DNA of 64,000 nt, taken from contig NZ_NQMO01000001.1 in the NCBI RefSeq assembly GCF_002257645.1, positions 434,001 through 498,000 on the forward strand, read 5' to 3'. Under the pieces are notes generated by a model. The model did not search any database, was not told where the DNA came from, and worked only from the letters and a program-made list of their open reading frames with translations. This DNA is from Paenibacillus sp. XY044. Its GTDB lineage: Bacteria; Bacillota; Bacilli; Paenibacillales; Paenibacillaceae. A program made the translations under genes and the position numbers. Of this stretch, positions 17,859-26,664 are shown piece after piece (positions within the stretch are counted from its first letter, which is position 1; each line of letters opens with the position of its first letter).

Positions 17859-17868
17859 TATCCGGCTC

Positions 17869-17898
17869 TTGACATCCGTCTTGATCATCCTGTAAAGT
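17869..17898 (+). promoter_or_regulatory. Promoter of the proS T-box transcript
   Basis: TTGACA at 17869-17874 and TAAAGT at 17893-17898, 18 bases apart. It begins right after the fucA stop and gives a start near 17905, just before stem I of the T-box. Confidence 0.65.
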
Positions 17899-17904
17899 AT
17901 GGAA

Positions 17905-18183
17905 AAAACAAACCATGGTTTGTCAAATGCCAAAGCGATGATCAAGAGCAACAGTTCATGAGAACCGGCGTCTACCAGAGAAGAAACCCCCGGCTGAAAG
18001 GTTTCCGCGCACGGACATGAGCTTCCCGTCTTGTAGCTGCCGTGATGAAAGAAACTGCAGGTTCGAGTATTCATGGCCGGGATATCCCGTTATTGTTGCC
18101 AATAAGGACTGCTGTACATGCGGCGGTTGAATACAGGGTGGTACCACGAACACATTCGTCCCTTGAGGACGGGTGTGTTTTTT
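17905..18183 (+). promoter_or_regulatory. T-box riboswitch leader of proS
   Basis: A tRNA-sensing leader. Signs: the conserved T-box GGGTGGTACCACG (18136-18148), a GATGATCAAGAGCAACAG-like stem I start (17937-17954), AGAGAAG and GGCTGAAAG in the apical part, and a terminator at the end. Pairing CAAGA/TCTTG and TTCATG/CATGAG places the specifier loop at about 18021-18028 (GCTTCCCG). CCC at 18025-18027 is the likely proline specifier; the exact codon is an inference. Uncharged proline tRNA would hold the antiterminator and allow proS transcription. Confidence 0.88.
18149..18183 (+). terminator. T-box terminator
   Basis: Arms 18149-18161 and 18167-18179 (AACACATTCGTCC with GGACGGGTGTGTT), 5-nt loop, then six T. 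The 5' side competes with the T-box antiterminator. Confidence 0.92.
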
Positions 18184-18244
18184 GTTGTTTTGGATTTGTC
18201 GCTCAAGGAGCGGCAGAAGAAGGATATGAGGAGGTTGATCGGCG

Positions 18245-19990
18245 ATGAGCCGTTATATTAGCAAACAAACATCCATATTGATTCCGACGCTGCGCGAGGC
18301 TCCTGCCGAAGCGGAAGCCCGGAGCCACCAGCTTCTGCTTCGGGCGGGCTTCATCCGGCAGCTGGCTGCGGGAATTTACAGTTACCTGCCGCTCGGCTGG
18401 CGCGTGCTGCGCCGCATCGAGAGCATTGTCCGCGAAGAAATGGAGGATGCCGGATTTCAAGAGCTGCTCCTGCCGGCCATGCAGCCGGCGGAGCTGTGGG
18501 AGCGGTCCGGACGTTACGGGGACTATGGGGCGGAGCTGATCCGTCTGCAGGATCGGCATGAGCGCGAGTTTGTGCTCGGACCGACGCATGAGGAGGTCAT
18601 TACGGCGCTTGCCGCGGCTGAGGTCAATACGTACCGCAAGCTTCCGCTGCGCCTGTACCAAATCCAGACGAAATTCCGGGATGAGCGGCGTCCGCGCTTT
18701 GGATTGCTGCGGGGGCGCGAGTTCCTGATGAAGGATGCCTATTCATTTGACCGCAGCTGGGAAGACCTCGACCGGACCTATCAGGCTGCCCGGGACGCTT
18801 ACCGCCGCATTTTTACCCGCTGTGGGCTGAAATTCAGCATGGTAGAGGCGGAGGCGGGATCCATCGGCGGTGAGGGGGAAACGCACGAGTTCATGGCGCC
18901 CGCGGAAATCGGTGAGGATACGATCGTCAGCTGCCCGGCCTGCGGGTATGCTGCAAACCTGGAGAAGGCTGCGGCTGCTGCTGCTGCCGGAGAACGTTCC
19001 GAAGAAGAAGCTGAACATCAGGCACCTGCCATCCAAAAAGTCGCCACGCCCAATACAAGAACAATCGAAGAGGTGAGCGCCTTCCTGCGTATACCTGCGT
19101 CATCGATTCTAAAGACGATGATTTATATGGCTGACGGGGAACCCGTCGCCGCTATCGTACGGGGAGATCATGAAGTCAATGAGAATAAGCTCACCGCGGC
19201 GCTTGGATGCGGGGCGCTTGAACTTGCCGAGCCCCAGGATGTACTGAAGATAACGGGAACGCCTCACGGTTATGCCGGACCCGTCGGCCTTCATATTCCG
19301 GTCTACCTGGACCGCGATGCCGTATTGTACGGCGGCGCGGTAGCCGGAGCGGGAGAGGCGCATGCGCACGTGCGGAACGTCGTGCCGTTCCGGGATTTTC
19401 AGCCGGCGCAAATCGGCGATTACCGCAGCGTGCAGGAGGGGGACCGTTGTCCCAACTGCGCGGAGGCGCTTCAATTTGCCAAAGGTATCGAAGTGGGTCA
19501 CATCTTCAAGCTTGGCACCAAATACAGCAGCGTCCTCGATGCCGGTTATACGGACGAGGCCGGCCGGGAGCAGACGATGATCATGGGCTGCTACGGCATC
19601 GGCATTTCCCGCCTCCTCTCAGCGGTGGCCGAGCAATCGCTCGGAGATCAAGGGATGTGCTGGCCGCTCGGCATTGCGCCGCATGCAGTGCACCTAATTC
19701 CCGTTTCCACCCAGGATCCGGATCAGGCGGCGGTTGTGGACCAGATTGCCACGGAGCTTGCGCGGCAGGGCGTGGAATGCCTTATCGATGACAGGGAGGA
19801 GCGGCCGGGCGTGAAGTTCAAGGATGCCGATTTAATCGGCCTGCCTCTTCGCATCGTCGTCGGCAAACGGGCCGGGGAAGGCATCGTGGAGTGGACGGAC
19901 CGCAGAGGCGGCGTGCGGACCGAGTTGACGTGGCAGGAGGCCGTCCGGCTGGCTGCTGGAATTTGTTCCACGGCGGGGGAGACTCTATAA
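18245..19990 (+). CDS. proS: Prolyl-tRNA synthetase, bacterial type
   Basis: A 581-residue class II synthetase, the usual bacterial length. It charges tRNA-Pro with proline and has the inserted editing domain that removes mischarged alanine. Class II motif 2 region FRDERRPRFGLLRGREF at about residues 140-156, editing insertion about 225-405, motif 3 region GCYGIGISRLLSA near 451-463, then the C-terminal anticodon-binding domain with DDREERPGVKFKDADLIG. AGGAGGT precedes the ATG. The T-box leader upstream matches the amino acid. Confidence 0.96.
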   Translation: MSRYISKQTSILIPTLREAPAEAEARSHQLLLRAGFIRQLAAGIYSYLPLGWRVLRRIESIVREEMEDAGFQELLLPAMQPAELWERSGRYGDYGAELIRLQDRHEREFVLGPTHEEVITALAAAEVNTYRKLPLRLYQIQTKFRDERRPRFGLLRGREFLMKDAYSFDRSWEDLDRTYQAARDAYRRIFTRCGLKFSMVEAEAGSIGGEGETHEFMAPAEIGEDTIVSCPACGYAANLEKAAAAAAAGERSEEEAEHQAPAIQKVATPNTRTIEEVSAFLRIPASSILKTMIYMADGEPVAAIVRGDHEVNENKLTAALGCGALELAEPQDVLKITGTPHGYAGPVGLHIPVYLDRDAVLYGGAVAGAGEAHAHVRNVVPFRDFQPAQIGDYRSVQEGDRCPNCAEALQFAKGIEVGHIFKLGTKYSSVLDAGYTDEAGREQTMIMGCYGIGISRLLSAVAEQSLGDQGMCWPLGIAPHAVHLIPVSTQDPDQAAVVDQIATELARQGVECLIDDREERPGVKFKDADLIGLPLRIVVGKRAGEGIVEWTDRRGGVRTELTWQEAVRLAAGICSTAGETL

Positions 19991-20061
19991 TAGTAGATAT
20001 TGTGCCTGGACAAGGGAAAGGAAGCCCCCGGGCATCATTCAATGCGATGATGGAGGAAGCT

Positions 20062-20625
20062 ATGACGATCAGACCCGCCAAACGAGAAGACGCGCATCAT
20101 GCCGCCAGGCTGCTGTACGATGCGCTGCATGATGTTGCGCACCAATTAACCGGAGAGGACAGCGAGGAAGCTGTGCTGAACACGCTTGAAGCCTATTTTG
20201 CCGCCGAGGAAGGGCGCCTCAGCTTCAAGCAGACGCTGGTGGAGGAACTGGACGCAAGGCCCGTTGGCCTTGTGGTGGCTTACGGAGGAGACCAGGCCGC
20301 GGAGCTGGACCGGCCCATTCTTGCCAGGCTGCGATCCATGAAGCAGGATTCCCAACTGCAGCTGGACAAGGAAGCAGACCTGGACGAATATTACATCGAT
20401 ACGCTTTCGGTGTCGCCAGAATATGGCGGACGAGGGATCGGCACGTCCTTGATTCGCGCGGCCGAGGAACGGGCAAGTGCACACGGATACGCTAAAATCG
20501 CCATGGCGGTCGTTACGGATAACACGAAAGCCCATTCGCTTTACCTGAAGCTCGGTTACCAGACCGACAAAAACATTATGATTAACGGCCATGTGTATTA
20601 TCATATGGTCAAGCATCTGGGTTGA
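20062..20625 (+). CDS. GNAT-family N-acetyltransferase
   Basis: A 187-residue GNAT protein. The acetyl-CoA loop is seen as SVSPEYGGRGIGTSLIRAAE, followed by the typical NTKAHSLYLKLGY helix-turn. TGGAGGAAGC lies before ATG 20062, about 70 bases after the proS stop, so it may be co-transcribed with proS. The N-terminal part (TIRPAKREDAHHAARLLYDA) matches the usual GNAT start. The substrate is unknown. Confidence 0.85.
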   Translation: MTIRPAKREDAHHAARLLYDALHDVAHQLTGEDSEEAVLNTLEAYFAAEEGRLSFKQTLVEELDARPVGLVVAYGGDQAAELDRPILARLRSMKQDSQLQLDKEADLDEYYIDTLSVSPEYGGRGIGTSLIRAAEERASAHGYAKIAMAVVTDNTKAHSLYLKLGYQTDKNIMINGHVYYHMVKHLG

Positions 20626-20647
20626 AGGCGGCCCGCGAAAAGGAACG

Positions 20648-20679
20648 AAAAAAGGACAGCCAAACGGCTGTCCTTTTTT
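20648..20679. terminator. Terminator after the GNAT gene
   Basis: AAAAAAGGACAGCC/GGCTGTCCTTTTTT with a 4-nt loop. A and T runs on the two sides make it usable in both directions; the gene to its right converges. Confidence 0.95.
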
Positions 20680-20719
20680 GTTGTATTTACGGCTGTGGGC
20701 TGTGGTCATTTCCGGCGCC

Positions 20720-21466
20720 TCAAGCCTCCGGATCCCTGTTCGGTTCGAAGATCGCCACCTGCCGTTTGCCGACTTTGAAATGCTGAAGGCGTTTATAACG
20801 AGCGTGCCCCAGCTTCTGGCTTTTGTCCGCGATCATGGCAACGACCGCACCCTTGCTGCTGAGCAGCGGATAGACATGCTCGAATAAAGCGGACACCGGG
20901 TTGGTAAGTCCACTTTCCCAGCTGACGAGATCCCCGTAAGGCAGATCGGTCAGAACCATCTGGATCGGCTGATCGACCTGATCCAGATGGTGCGGCTCCG
21001 TAATATTGTCCTGAAAAACGACGCTTTCGTCCAAAGTCAGGCCGGAAACTGCGGGTTTAAACCGGTCTAAGCTCTCCAGCGCTTCTTTATGCGAGGGTTT
21101 GCCGTAGTTTTCGTACAGCTCCCGCAACTGGAGCTCCCGATTCCTCAGCCCTTCCTTTGTCAGGAGCGCCAAATTTTTGCCGGCGACGGACAACGCGTTT
21201 GGATCGACATCCGAGGCGTACATTCGCCGGATCCTCGGCCCATGAAGAAAGCCGGTCACGGTCAGTAGATAGGCTCCGCCGCAGCAGGGATCATAGAGGG
21301 TATAGGGGCCGGAATTTCCGCGCTTCTCAAAGAAGTCAAAGCACCGCTGAACGATCTCGCTTCCGAGCCGCACCGGGAAGGAGGTCACGCCGGGAGCGTT
21401 ATACAGCACCCGGCCGCTGGCGTAATCTTCGTAGCTCCCCGCTTTTGTTTCATATAAGTATTCCAT
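20720..21466 (-). CDS. AviRa-like rRNA methyltransferase
   Basis: A 248-residue SAM-dependent methyltransferase. SAM site YDPCCGGAYLLTVTGFLHG near residues 58-76, the acidic ribose contact in YASDVDPNALSVAGKNL, and a catalytic-type TDLPYGDLVSWES motif (D/N-PPY variant DLPYG). The pattern resembles AviRa, which methylates a guanosine of 23S rRNA in avilamycin producers. Here no antibiotic cluster surrounds it, so a housekeeping or intrinsic resistance role is possible. Recognition is from memory of the family. Confidence 0.7.
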   Translation of the reverse strand: MEYLYETKAGSYEDYASGRVLYNAPGVTSFPVRLGSEIVQRCFDFFEKRGNSGPYTLYDPCCGGAYLLTVTGFLHGPRIRRMYASDVDPNALSVAGKNLALLTKEGLRNRELQLRELYENYGKPSHKEALESLDRFKPAVSGLTLDESVVFQDNITEPHHLDQVDQPIQMVLTDLPYGDLVSWESGLTNPVSALFEHVYPLLSSKGAVVAMIADKSQKLGHARYKRLQHFKVGKRQVAIFEPNRDPEA

Positions 21467-21640
21467 ATCGTTTACCTTTCAGCCGTGCGTGTGTTTGCAT
21501 ATTTTCTAACTGGTAACATTGTAGCACGGGAAGGGCTTCCGCCCAAACGGCCCGGTCAAGACCTCGCGAAAAGCCACACGAAAAGCCTTATGGACTGCAA
21601 GCCACCCTTCTTATGAAAAAACTCGGCGCTATTCTGCCGC

Positions 21641-22198
21641 TCATTCAAGGGCGGGCCATTCCTCCGCCGTCACGGCCAGCAGGACGTGATCCTCCCACAC
21701 GCCGTTGATTTGCAAATACCGTTCCGCCAGTCCTTCCCGGCGGAAGCCGGCTTTTTCCAGCACGCGCAGCGAGCGCAGGTTCCGCGGCATAACGCCAGCC
21801 TGCACCCGGTGCAGACCAAGGTTCCGAAATGCATGCTCAACGCTCAATCGGACGGCTGCGGTCATGTAACCTTTTCCGTTCTGATCCTGAGCCATAAAAT
21901 AACCGATGTTGGCGTTCTGAAACACGCCCCGCGCAAATGCCGTCAAGGCAATCCGGCCGATCAGCAGGTCCGGTTCCTTCAGAAAGATGCCGAGAACGCA
22001 CGACTGGTCCAGATCAGCGCCCGTGATGCCGTTCCAAATGTCCTTGACCTGTCCTTCCAGCGTCCAGAACGAATCAGGACGAATCGGTTCAAAGGGCTGA
22101 AGAAAATCGCGGTTATTTCGGCGCAGCGTAAAAAGCGCTTCGGCATCCTCCTCCACCAGCTCTCTCAAATAAATGGCTTCATGCTGATCCAGCAGCAT
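21641..22198 (-). CDS. RimJ/RimL-type GNAT acetyltransferase
   Basis: A 185-residue GNAT of the RimJ/YjcK/YdaF type: IYLRELVEEDAEALFTLRRNN start, NIGYFMAQDQNGKGYMTAAV acetyl-CoA loop, and NLRSLRVLEKAGFRREGLAERY, the usual ribosomal-protein acetyltransferase signature. ATG 22198 is chosen because GAAGGAGGG sits 7 bases upstream; an upstream ATG in frame at 22237 lacks a site. Likely acetylates an alpha-amino group or a small amine; the substrate is unknown. Single gene. Confidence 0.85.
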   Translation of the reverse strand: MLLDQHEAIYLRELVEEDAEALFTLRRNNRDFLQPFEPIRPDSFWTLEGQVKDIWNGITGADLDQSCVLGIFLKEPDLLIGRIALTAFARGVFQNANIGYFMAQDQNGKGYMTAAVRLSVEHAFRNLGLHRVQAGVMPRNLRSLRVLEKAGFRREGLAERYLQINGVWEDHVLLAVTAEEWPALE

Positions 22199-22277
22199 AA
22201 CAATCCCTCCTTCAAAAATGATATCGGCCAATGGCATTCTATTAGGTTTGCGCCGTTAGATATCGGCATCCTACAAT

Positions 22278-22312
22278 GCCTGCTTAAAGTAATATAAGCC
22301 TAATTAGCAGGC
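22278..22312. repeat. Inverted repeat in the gap before the SLH/GH18 gene
   Basis: GCCTGCTTAA (22278-22287) faces TTAGCAGGC (22304-22312). There is no following T run. It may be an operator or a leftover terminator between the divergent genes. Confidence 0.45.
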
Positions 22313-22486
22313 CTGTCCATGATAAATGCTGTCGATATCATCCCGGTATTTTTACACTTTGCTTGGCTGCATTTATACCAAATCTACCAATAATTAGCGA
22401 GTAAATGGTCCGCATCTTTTTGATAGGATAAGAGTAAGAATTCTATGAAAGAAAATCTATTCTATGAAAAAGTGAGGCACCCCCCC

Positions 22487-24088
22487 TTGATTAAACCGCA
22501 AAAGTTAGTAACCTTGTTTGCGGCATTCATGCTGGCCGTCAGTACCGGACCGGCATATGCCGCAGCCGGCAGCTCTAGTCTGCCTTTTCATGATATTTCG
22601 GGGAGTTTCGCCCGGGATGAAATCGTCGACCTCGTTCACGAGGGCGTTGTTGAAGGAACGGGAGGGGGAGCGTTTGAACCGCACAAAACGGTAACGCGTG
22701 CCGAGTTTACCGCTATGACGGACCGATTGCTTAAATTGAAGGAAGTGGACGGGGATATTCCCGCTTTCAGCGATGTTCCGCGCACTTCCTGGTATTACGG
22801 CTGGGTGCAGGCTGGACTGAACCTGGGCATCGTTCAGGGAAAAAGCGCCAATACCTTTGAGCCGAAGGCGAATATTACCCGGGAGGAAGCCGCAGTCCTG
22901 ATCGTTCGCGCGCTGAAGGAGGAACCTTCTGCGGTTAGCGTAGGGCAGCTGCCTTATCAGGATACCGCCAGCATTTCCGCATGGGCGCGCCCTTATGTCA
23001 AAGCCGCGGCTGCTCTAGGGCTGATGGAAGGAGCGAACGGGAAATTCCGCCCCAAAGCCAACATGACCCGCGAGGAAACCGCGGCTGTGCTCGACCGCGT
23101 GCTGCAAATTTCGTCATGGGATCAGGCGATCCATTCCACGCCGGCGTCCTCCCTGCAGGTCGGATGGCAGAATGGATTGACCATATCCCAGTTTATTGCC
23201 AAAGTAAAGGCATCGAATATCAACACGATCGTACCCCGATGGTTTTTCCTGGAGGAGGGGACCAGCTCGTTGTCCAACCATGTTGACTCCAGCCTGCTGA
23301 GCTGGGCGAAACAGAACAATAAGAAGGTATGGGCTCTCCTCGGCAATCACTCGAATGCTGAGCTGACGGACGATATATTGACCGATTCCACGAAGAAAAG
23401 CAGCGTCATCAAGCAGTTGACCAGCTATGTCAAAAAGTATGGGCTGAGCGGCATCAACGTCGATTTTGAAAACGTCAGCACGCAAGACCGTGAAGCGCTG
23501 ACGGCGTTCGTGACGGAGCTGGACCAAAGCCTGCGTACCGTGGGCGGCGTCGTATCGATCGACGTTTCGCCGGATCTCGGTACCGATTGGACGGAAGCAT
23601 TTGATTACAATGCCTTGGGACAGGCGGCCGACTATATGATCCTGATGGGTTACGATGAGCACTGGGACGGAGATCCGATCGCCGGGTCTGTCTCCTCATA
23701 CCCGTGGGTGGAAAGCGCGCTGAACAAGCTTCTTCGCTCCGTGCCGTCGGCCAAGACGATCCTGGCCCTGCCTTTCTATACCCGGGACTGGACGCTGAAG
23801 GACGGCGGCGCCACTTCGGAAGAATTGACGTTGGCCCAGCAGGGCGTCCGCACACGGTCTGTTGCCTATAACCGCAGTTGGGACGACAACCTCGGTCAGT
23901 ATGTATTCAAGTATCAAAAGCAGGGGTACACCCACAACATATGGATTGAGGATAGCCGGTCCATTACGAAAAAATATGTCATGGCGGCCGACCGGGGAGT
24001 AGCCGGGTATGCTTTCTGGTATATGGGAGCGGAAACGCCTGACGTATGGACGGCGATGTCCAATGCGGACAGGTATGCTTCCTACTAA
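22487..24088 (+). CDS. SLH-domain glycoside hydrolase family 18 protein
   Basis: About 533 residues, secreted and cell-wall bound. Signal peptide ending PAYA, then three S-layer homology repeats (FHDISGSFARDEIVDLVHEG, FSDVPRTSWYYGWVQAGLN, YQDTASISAWARPYVKAA) that hold the protein on pyruvylated wall polymer. Then a GH18 TIM barrel of the YaaH/YvbX kind with catalytic motif GINVDFEN and the late motif AFWYMGAETPDVW. Known family: acts on chitin-like or peptidoglycan glycans; YaaH-type members act in spores. TTG 22487 gives a compact signal peptide; an ATG at 22445 also keeps the frame. Confidence 0.87.
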   Translation: MIKPQKLVTLFAAFMLAVSTGPAYAAAGSSSLPFHDISGSFARDEIVDLVHEGVVEGTGGGAFEPHKTVTRAEFTAMTDRLLKLKEVDGDIPAFSDVPRTSWYYGWVQAGLNLGIVQGKSANTFEPKANITREEAAVLIVRALKEEPSAVSVGQLPYQDTASISAWARPYVKAAAALGLMEGANGKFRPKANMTREETAAVLDRVLQISSWDQAIHSTPASSLQVGWQNGLTISQFIAKVKASNINTIVPRWFFLEEGTSSLSNHVDSSLLSWAKQNNKKVWALLGNHSNAELTDDILTDSTKKSSVIKQLTSYVKKYGLSGINVDFENVSTQDREALTAFVTELDQSLRTVGGVVSIDVSPDLGTDWTEAFDYNALGQAADYMILMGYDEHWDGDPIAGSVSSYPWVESALNKLLRSVPSAKTILALPFYTRDWTLKDGGATSEELTLAQQGVRTRSVAYNRSWDDNLGQYVFKYQKQGYTHNIWIEDSRSITKKYVMAADRGVAGYAFWYMGAETPDVWTAMSNADRYASY

Positions 24089-24113
24089 TCTTGATTTGCA
24101 TTCTTTTAAAATA

Positions 24114-24145
24114 GAGTCTGATCTTTAGATGGATCAGGCTCTTCT
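24114..24145 (+). terminator. Terminator of the SLH/GH18 gene
   Basis: GAGTCTGATC (24114-24123) with GATCAGGCTC (24132-24141), 8-nt loop, followed by TTCTTTT. Confidence 0.9.
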
Positions 24146-24150
24146 TTTCT

Positions 24151-24222
24151 ATATAACTGTTCGAAAATATTAGAATAAATAGAACTAAAATTATTGAACT
24201 ATATAGACTGTTCGATTAGAAT
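24151..24222. repeat. Direct repeat upstream of the ArsR-like gene
   Basis: Two copies of ACTGTTCGA followed by ATTAGAAT: 24156-24164 with 24169-24176, and 24207-24215 with 24215-24222 (one base shared). Each is preceded by ATATA. The 51-bp spacing and place about 70-130 bases before the regulator gene suggest a duplicated binding site. Confidence 0.6.
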
Positions 24223-24292
24223 GAAGGTTATTAGGCCAAATATTGGAAGTGACCAATAGCGATAATTGAGAATATTTGGAAGGAGGATTAGC

Positions 24293-25348
24293 ATGAACTT
24301 GTTGGATCTGTCTTTTAAAAGGACGAGCTATGAGGCAAAAGTGCAGGCTTCCATCTGGTATGAATGTGCGTTGGGGGTAGCCGTACTGACCTACCCGAAG
24401 CTGCACGGGGCGCTGGACAAGCCAGGCGAATATTATGACCTGCTGCGGCAAAGCGCGAGCAGCCGGCTCGAAGCCGAGCTTCAGTACTGCCAGGAGCATA
24501 ATACCTGGAAAATGCTGCTCCAGCTGCTGCATACCCTGAACTGCGATACGATCGAGAGCTTTTCACTGGCGGTCAATGCTTTAAGCCGGGAAGAGTTCCG
24601 TTATCGCGTGCTCCCGTACCTGGAGACTGCTTTGGAGCCTGCGCGCAGGCGGGCGGCGGAAGGAGACTCGGCCGCGGCGGCGGAGATGATGGATGCCTGC
24701 CGCGGACACCGTTTTTTTCCACAGATGATTCATCATGTGATGGTAACGGATGTGGATGCGTTAAGGAGCCACCTGCTTGTTATGCTGCAGCTGTGGTACG
24801 CGGAGTTCATGGAGCGCGAGCGGGAGATGACGGAGGCCGTGCTGAAGCGGGATGCGGAGGAGAAGGAGCATTGGCTTCGTTCGCTTTCACCAGAGGAGGT
24901 TGTACTGAGGGCAACCGGAGTGGAATATGCCCCTGAGCCGGGGGTTCAGCAGGTGCTGCTCATTCCCCATGTCATTTACCGGCCGTTTACGGTCGAAGCT
25001 TCGCTGCCGCAAACCAAGGTGTTCTATTATCCTGTCAGCGATACCAGCCTGCCGGGGACCCAGGATCCCTACGAGCCGCCAGCCAGACTGGTGCAAATCT
25101 ACAAGGCGCTAGGCGATGACAAAAGGCTCCGCGCTTTGAAGTTGATCGCCGGGCGGGACCGAACGCTGAAGGAGCTGACCGACACCCTCGGACTGGGGAA
25201 AACGACGGTACATCATCATTTAGCGGTCCTACGCGCAGCCGGCCTCATCAGGGTCAAGGGCGGCAGCTACGCCTGGAATCCGCAATCGCTTCACCATCAT
25301 GAACGGGAGCTGAACGAATTTTTGACCGACAGCCAAGATGAAGGATGA
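24293..25348 (+). CDS. ArsR-type transcriptional regulator with large N-terminal domain
   Basis: A 351-residue regulator. The winged helix-turn-helix lies at the C-terminus (about residues 265-335: LGDDKRLRALKLIAGRDRT, then TDTLGLGKTTVHHHLAVLRA). The preceding 260 residues form a mostly helical domain of the kind found in some Firmicute ArsR proteins and may sense a ligand. Classic ArsR metal cysteine motifs are absent, so a metal effector is unlikely. AAGGAGGA precedes ATG 24293. The stop overlaps the MFS gene start, so it most likely controls that transporter and itself. Confidence 0.83.
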   Translation: MNLLDLSFKRTSYEAKVQASIWYECALGVAVLTYPKLHGALDKPGEYYDLLRQSASSRLEAELQYCQEHNTWKMLLQLLHTLNCDTIESFSLAVNALSREEFRYRVLPYLETALEPARRRAAEGDSAAAAEMMDACRGHRFFPQMIHHVMVTDVDALRSHLLVMLQLWYAEFMEREREMTEAVLKRDAEEKEHWLRSLSPEEVVLRATGVEYAPEPGVQQVLLIPHVIYRPFTVEASLPQTKVFYYPVSDTSLPGTQDPYEPPARLVQIYKALGDDKRLRALKLIAGRDRTLKELTDTLGLGKTTVHHHLAVLRAAGLIRVKGGSYAWNPQSLHHHERELNEFLTDSQDEG

Positions 25349-26622
25349 ATAGGCTGAGCCCAGAAATAGAGAGCTATATTCATCCAAGGCGATGGTCGCG
25401 TGATTTCGCATGGCTGTATGCGGACCAGCTTCTGTCCGTGTTCGCCGGCACCTGCGGTACATTTGTTCTCTCCTGGCTGCTGTATGAAGCGACGGGCTCC
25501 AAAGTGGCAATGGGAGGGCTATGGCTGATCAGCTTCGCTTCCCAATGGGGTGTTCAGCTGCTCGCCGGTCCCCTGATCGACAGGTGGAAAAGGACGGCCG
25601 TTATGCAGCTGTCGGAAGCCGTCCGGGCTGTGGTATATCTTGCAGCCGGGCTCTTGTGGATAGCCGGGGAAAGACAGGCATATATATTTTATACGGCATC
25701 TTTGATCAGCTCGTTTGTCATGTACGACCTGGCTTCCGGCGCCCTGCTTCCGAAACTGGTAAGTTCGGAAGATTTGACCCGTAAGAATGCCTGGATTTCG
25801 GGAAGCGTGCAGCTGATGCGGACCTTTGCCTTCCCGCTGGCGGGTCTGGGCGTGCAGGCACTGGAACCGGCGACGCTTCTTCTGCTCTTGTCTTTGCAGT
25901 TTACCGCCTCCTTCCTGTGCATCCGCCGCATTCGGGAAACACCTCCTCCTGTCGGGCAGACTTCTCACGGACAAGGCCGATCCGGCGCGGTTGCGGCTTG
26001 GTCCGGCCAGATCCGGGCTGGCTGGAGGGTGTTTTCGGGCAACCGCCTGCTGATTGCTCTTGCTTTATTCGTCTCTGTTACCAGTTTTGGCGTGTCGGCT
26101 ACCCAGGCTATGTACATTCCGTATATCACGGAAGTGCTTGGAGGCGGGGCGGCGGAGTATGGCTGGTTCACTGCTGCGTTTCCCTGCGGGTACGTGCTGG
26201 GCAGTTGGGCAGTTGGCAGAATAAAGGGTTCTTCTCCGAAGCTTGGCATAATGCTCGCTGCTCTCCTGATCGGCGGGGCGACATACGTCGGGCTGTCATT
26301 CGTTCGCAGCTTGCCGGCTGCTTTGATGATCGAGCTGGCTGCCGGGATGGCGATGCCGTTCTGGAACGTTTTCAGCAGCAACTCTTTCTACAGGTTGGTT
26401 CCCGAGCAGGTTCTTGGGCAGGTCTTATCGATTCGACTGCTGCTTATGAAATCTGCCGGGCCGCTCGGCATCATCTATGGCACTTATTGCGCCGCAGTGT
26501 ACGGGATTCCTCAACTGTTCCTGACGGTCGGCCTGCTCATTATGGCCGTGACGGGAACCGGAGTGGCCTGGACGATTATTTTTAGACATAATCCAGCGGG
26601 AGACTTGAGAAAATATCCATAG
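25345..26622 (+). CDS. MFS transporter coupled to the ArsR-like regulator
   Basis: A 425-residue major facilitator protein with twelve predicted membrane segments; the start FAWLYADQLLSVFAGTCG and a cytoplasmic central loop near residues 195-225 are visible. The LIDRWKRTAVMQLSEAVRA segment after helix 2 is the MFS loop 2-3 signature in the MFS_3/EntS-like group. The ATG overlaps the regulator TGA by 4 bases (ATGA), a sign of coupled expression. Likely an exporter of a drug-like or toxic compound; the substrate is unknown. Confidence 0.85.
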   Translation: MNRLSPEIESYIHPRRWSRDFAWLYADQLLSVFAGTCGTFVLSWLLYEATGSKVAMGGLWLISFASQWGVQLLAGPLIDRWKRTAVMQLSEAVRAVVYLAAGLLWIAGERQAYIFYTASLISSFVMYDLASGALLPKLVSSEDLTRKNAWISGSVQLMRTFAFPLAGLGVQALEPATLLLLLSLQFTASFLCIRRIRETPPPVGQTSHGQGRSGAVAAWSGQIRAGWRVFSGNRLLIALALFVSVTSFGVSATQAMYIPYITEVLGGGAAEYGWFTAAFPCGYVLGSWAVGRIKGSSPKLGIMLAALLIGGATYVGLSFVRSLPAALMIELAAGMAMPFWNVFSSNSFYRLVPEQVLGQVLSIRLLLMKSAGPLGIIYGTYCAAVYGIPQLFLTVGLLIMAVTGTGVAWTIIFRHNPAGDLRKYP

Positions 26623-26664
26623 AAACCAAACGTTACAAACGACATGAAGGAAAAGAGGCTGACT

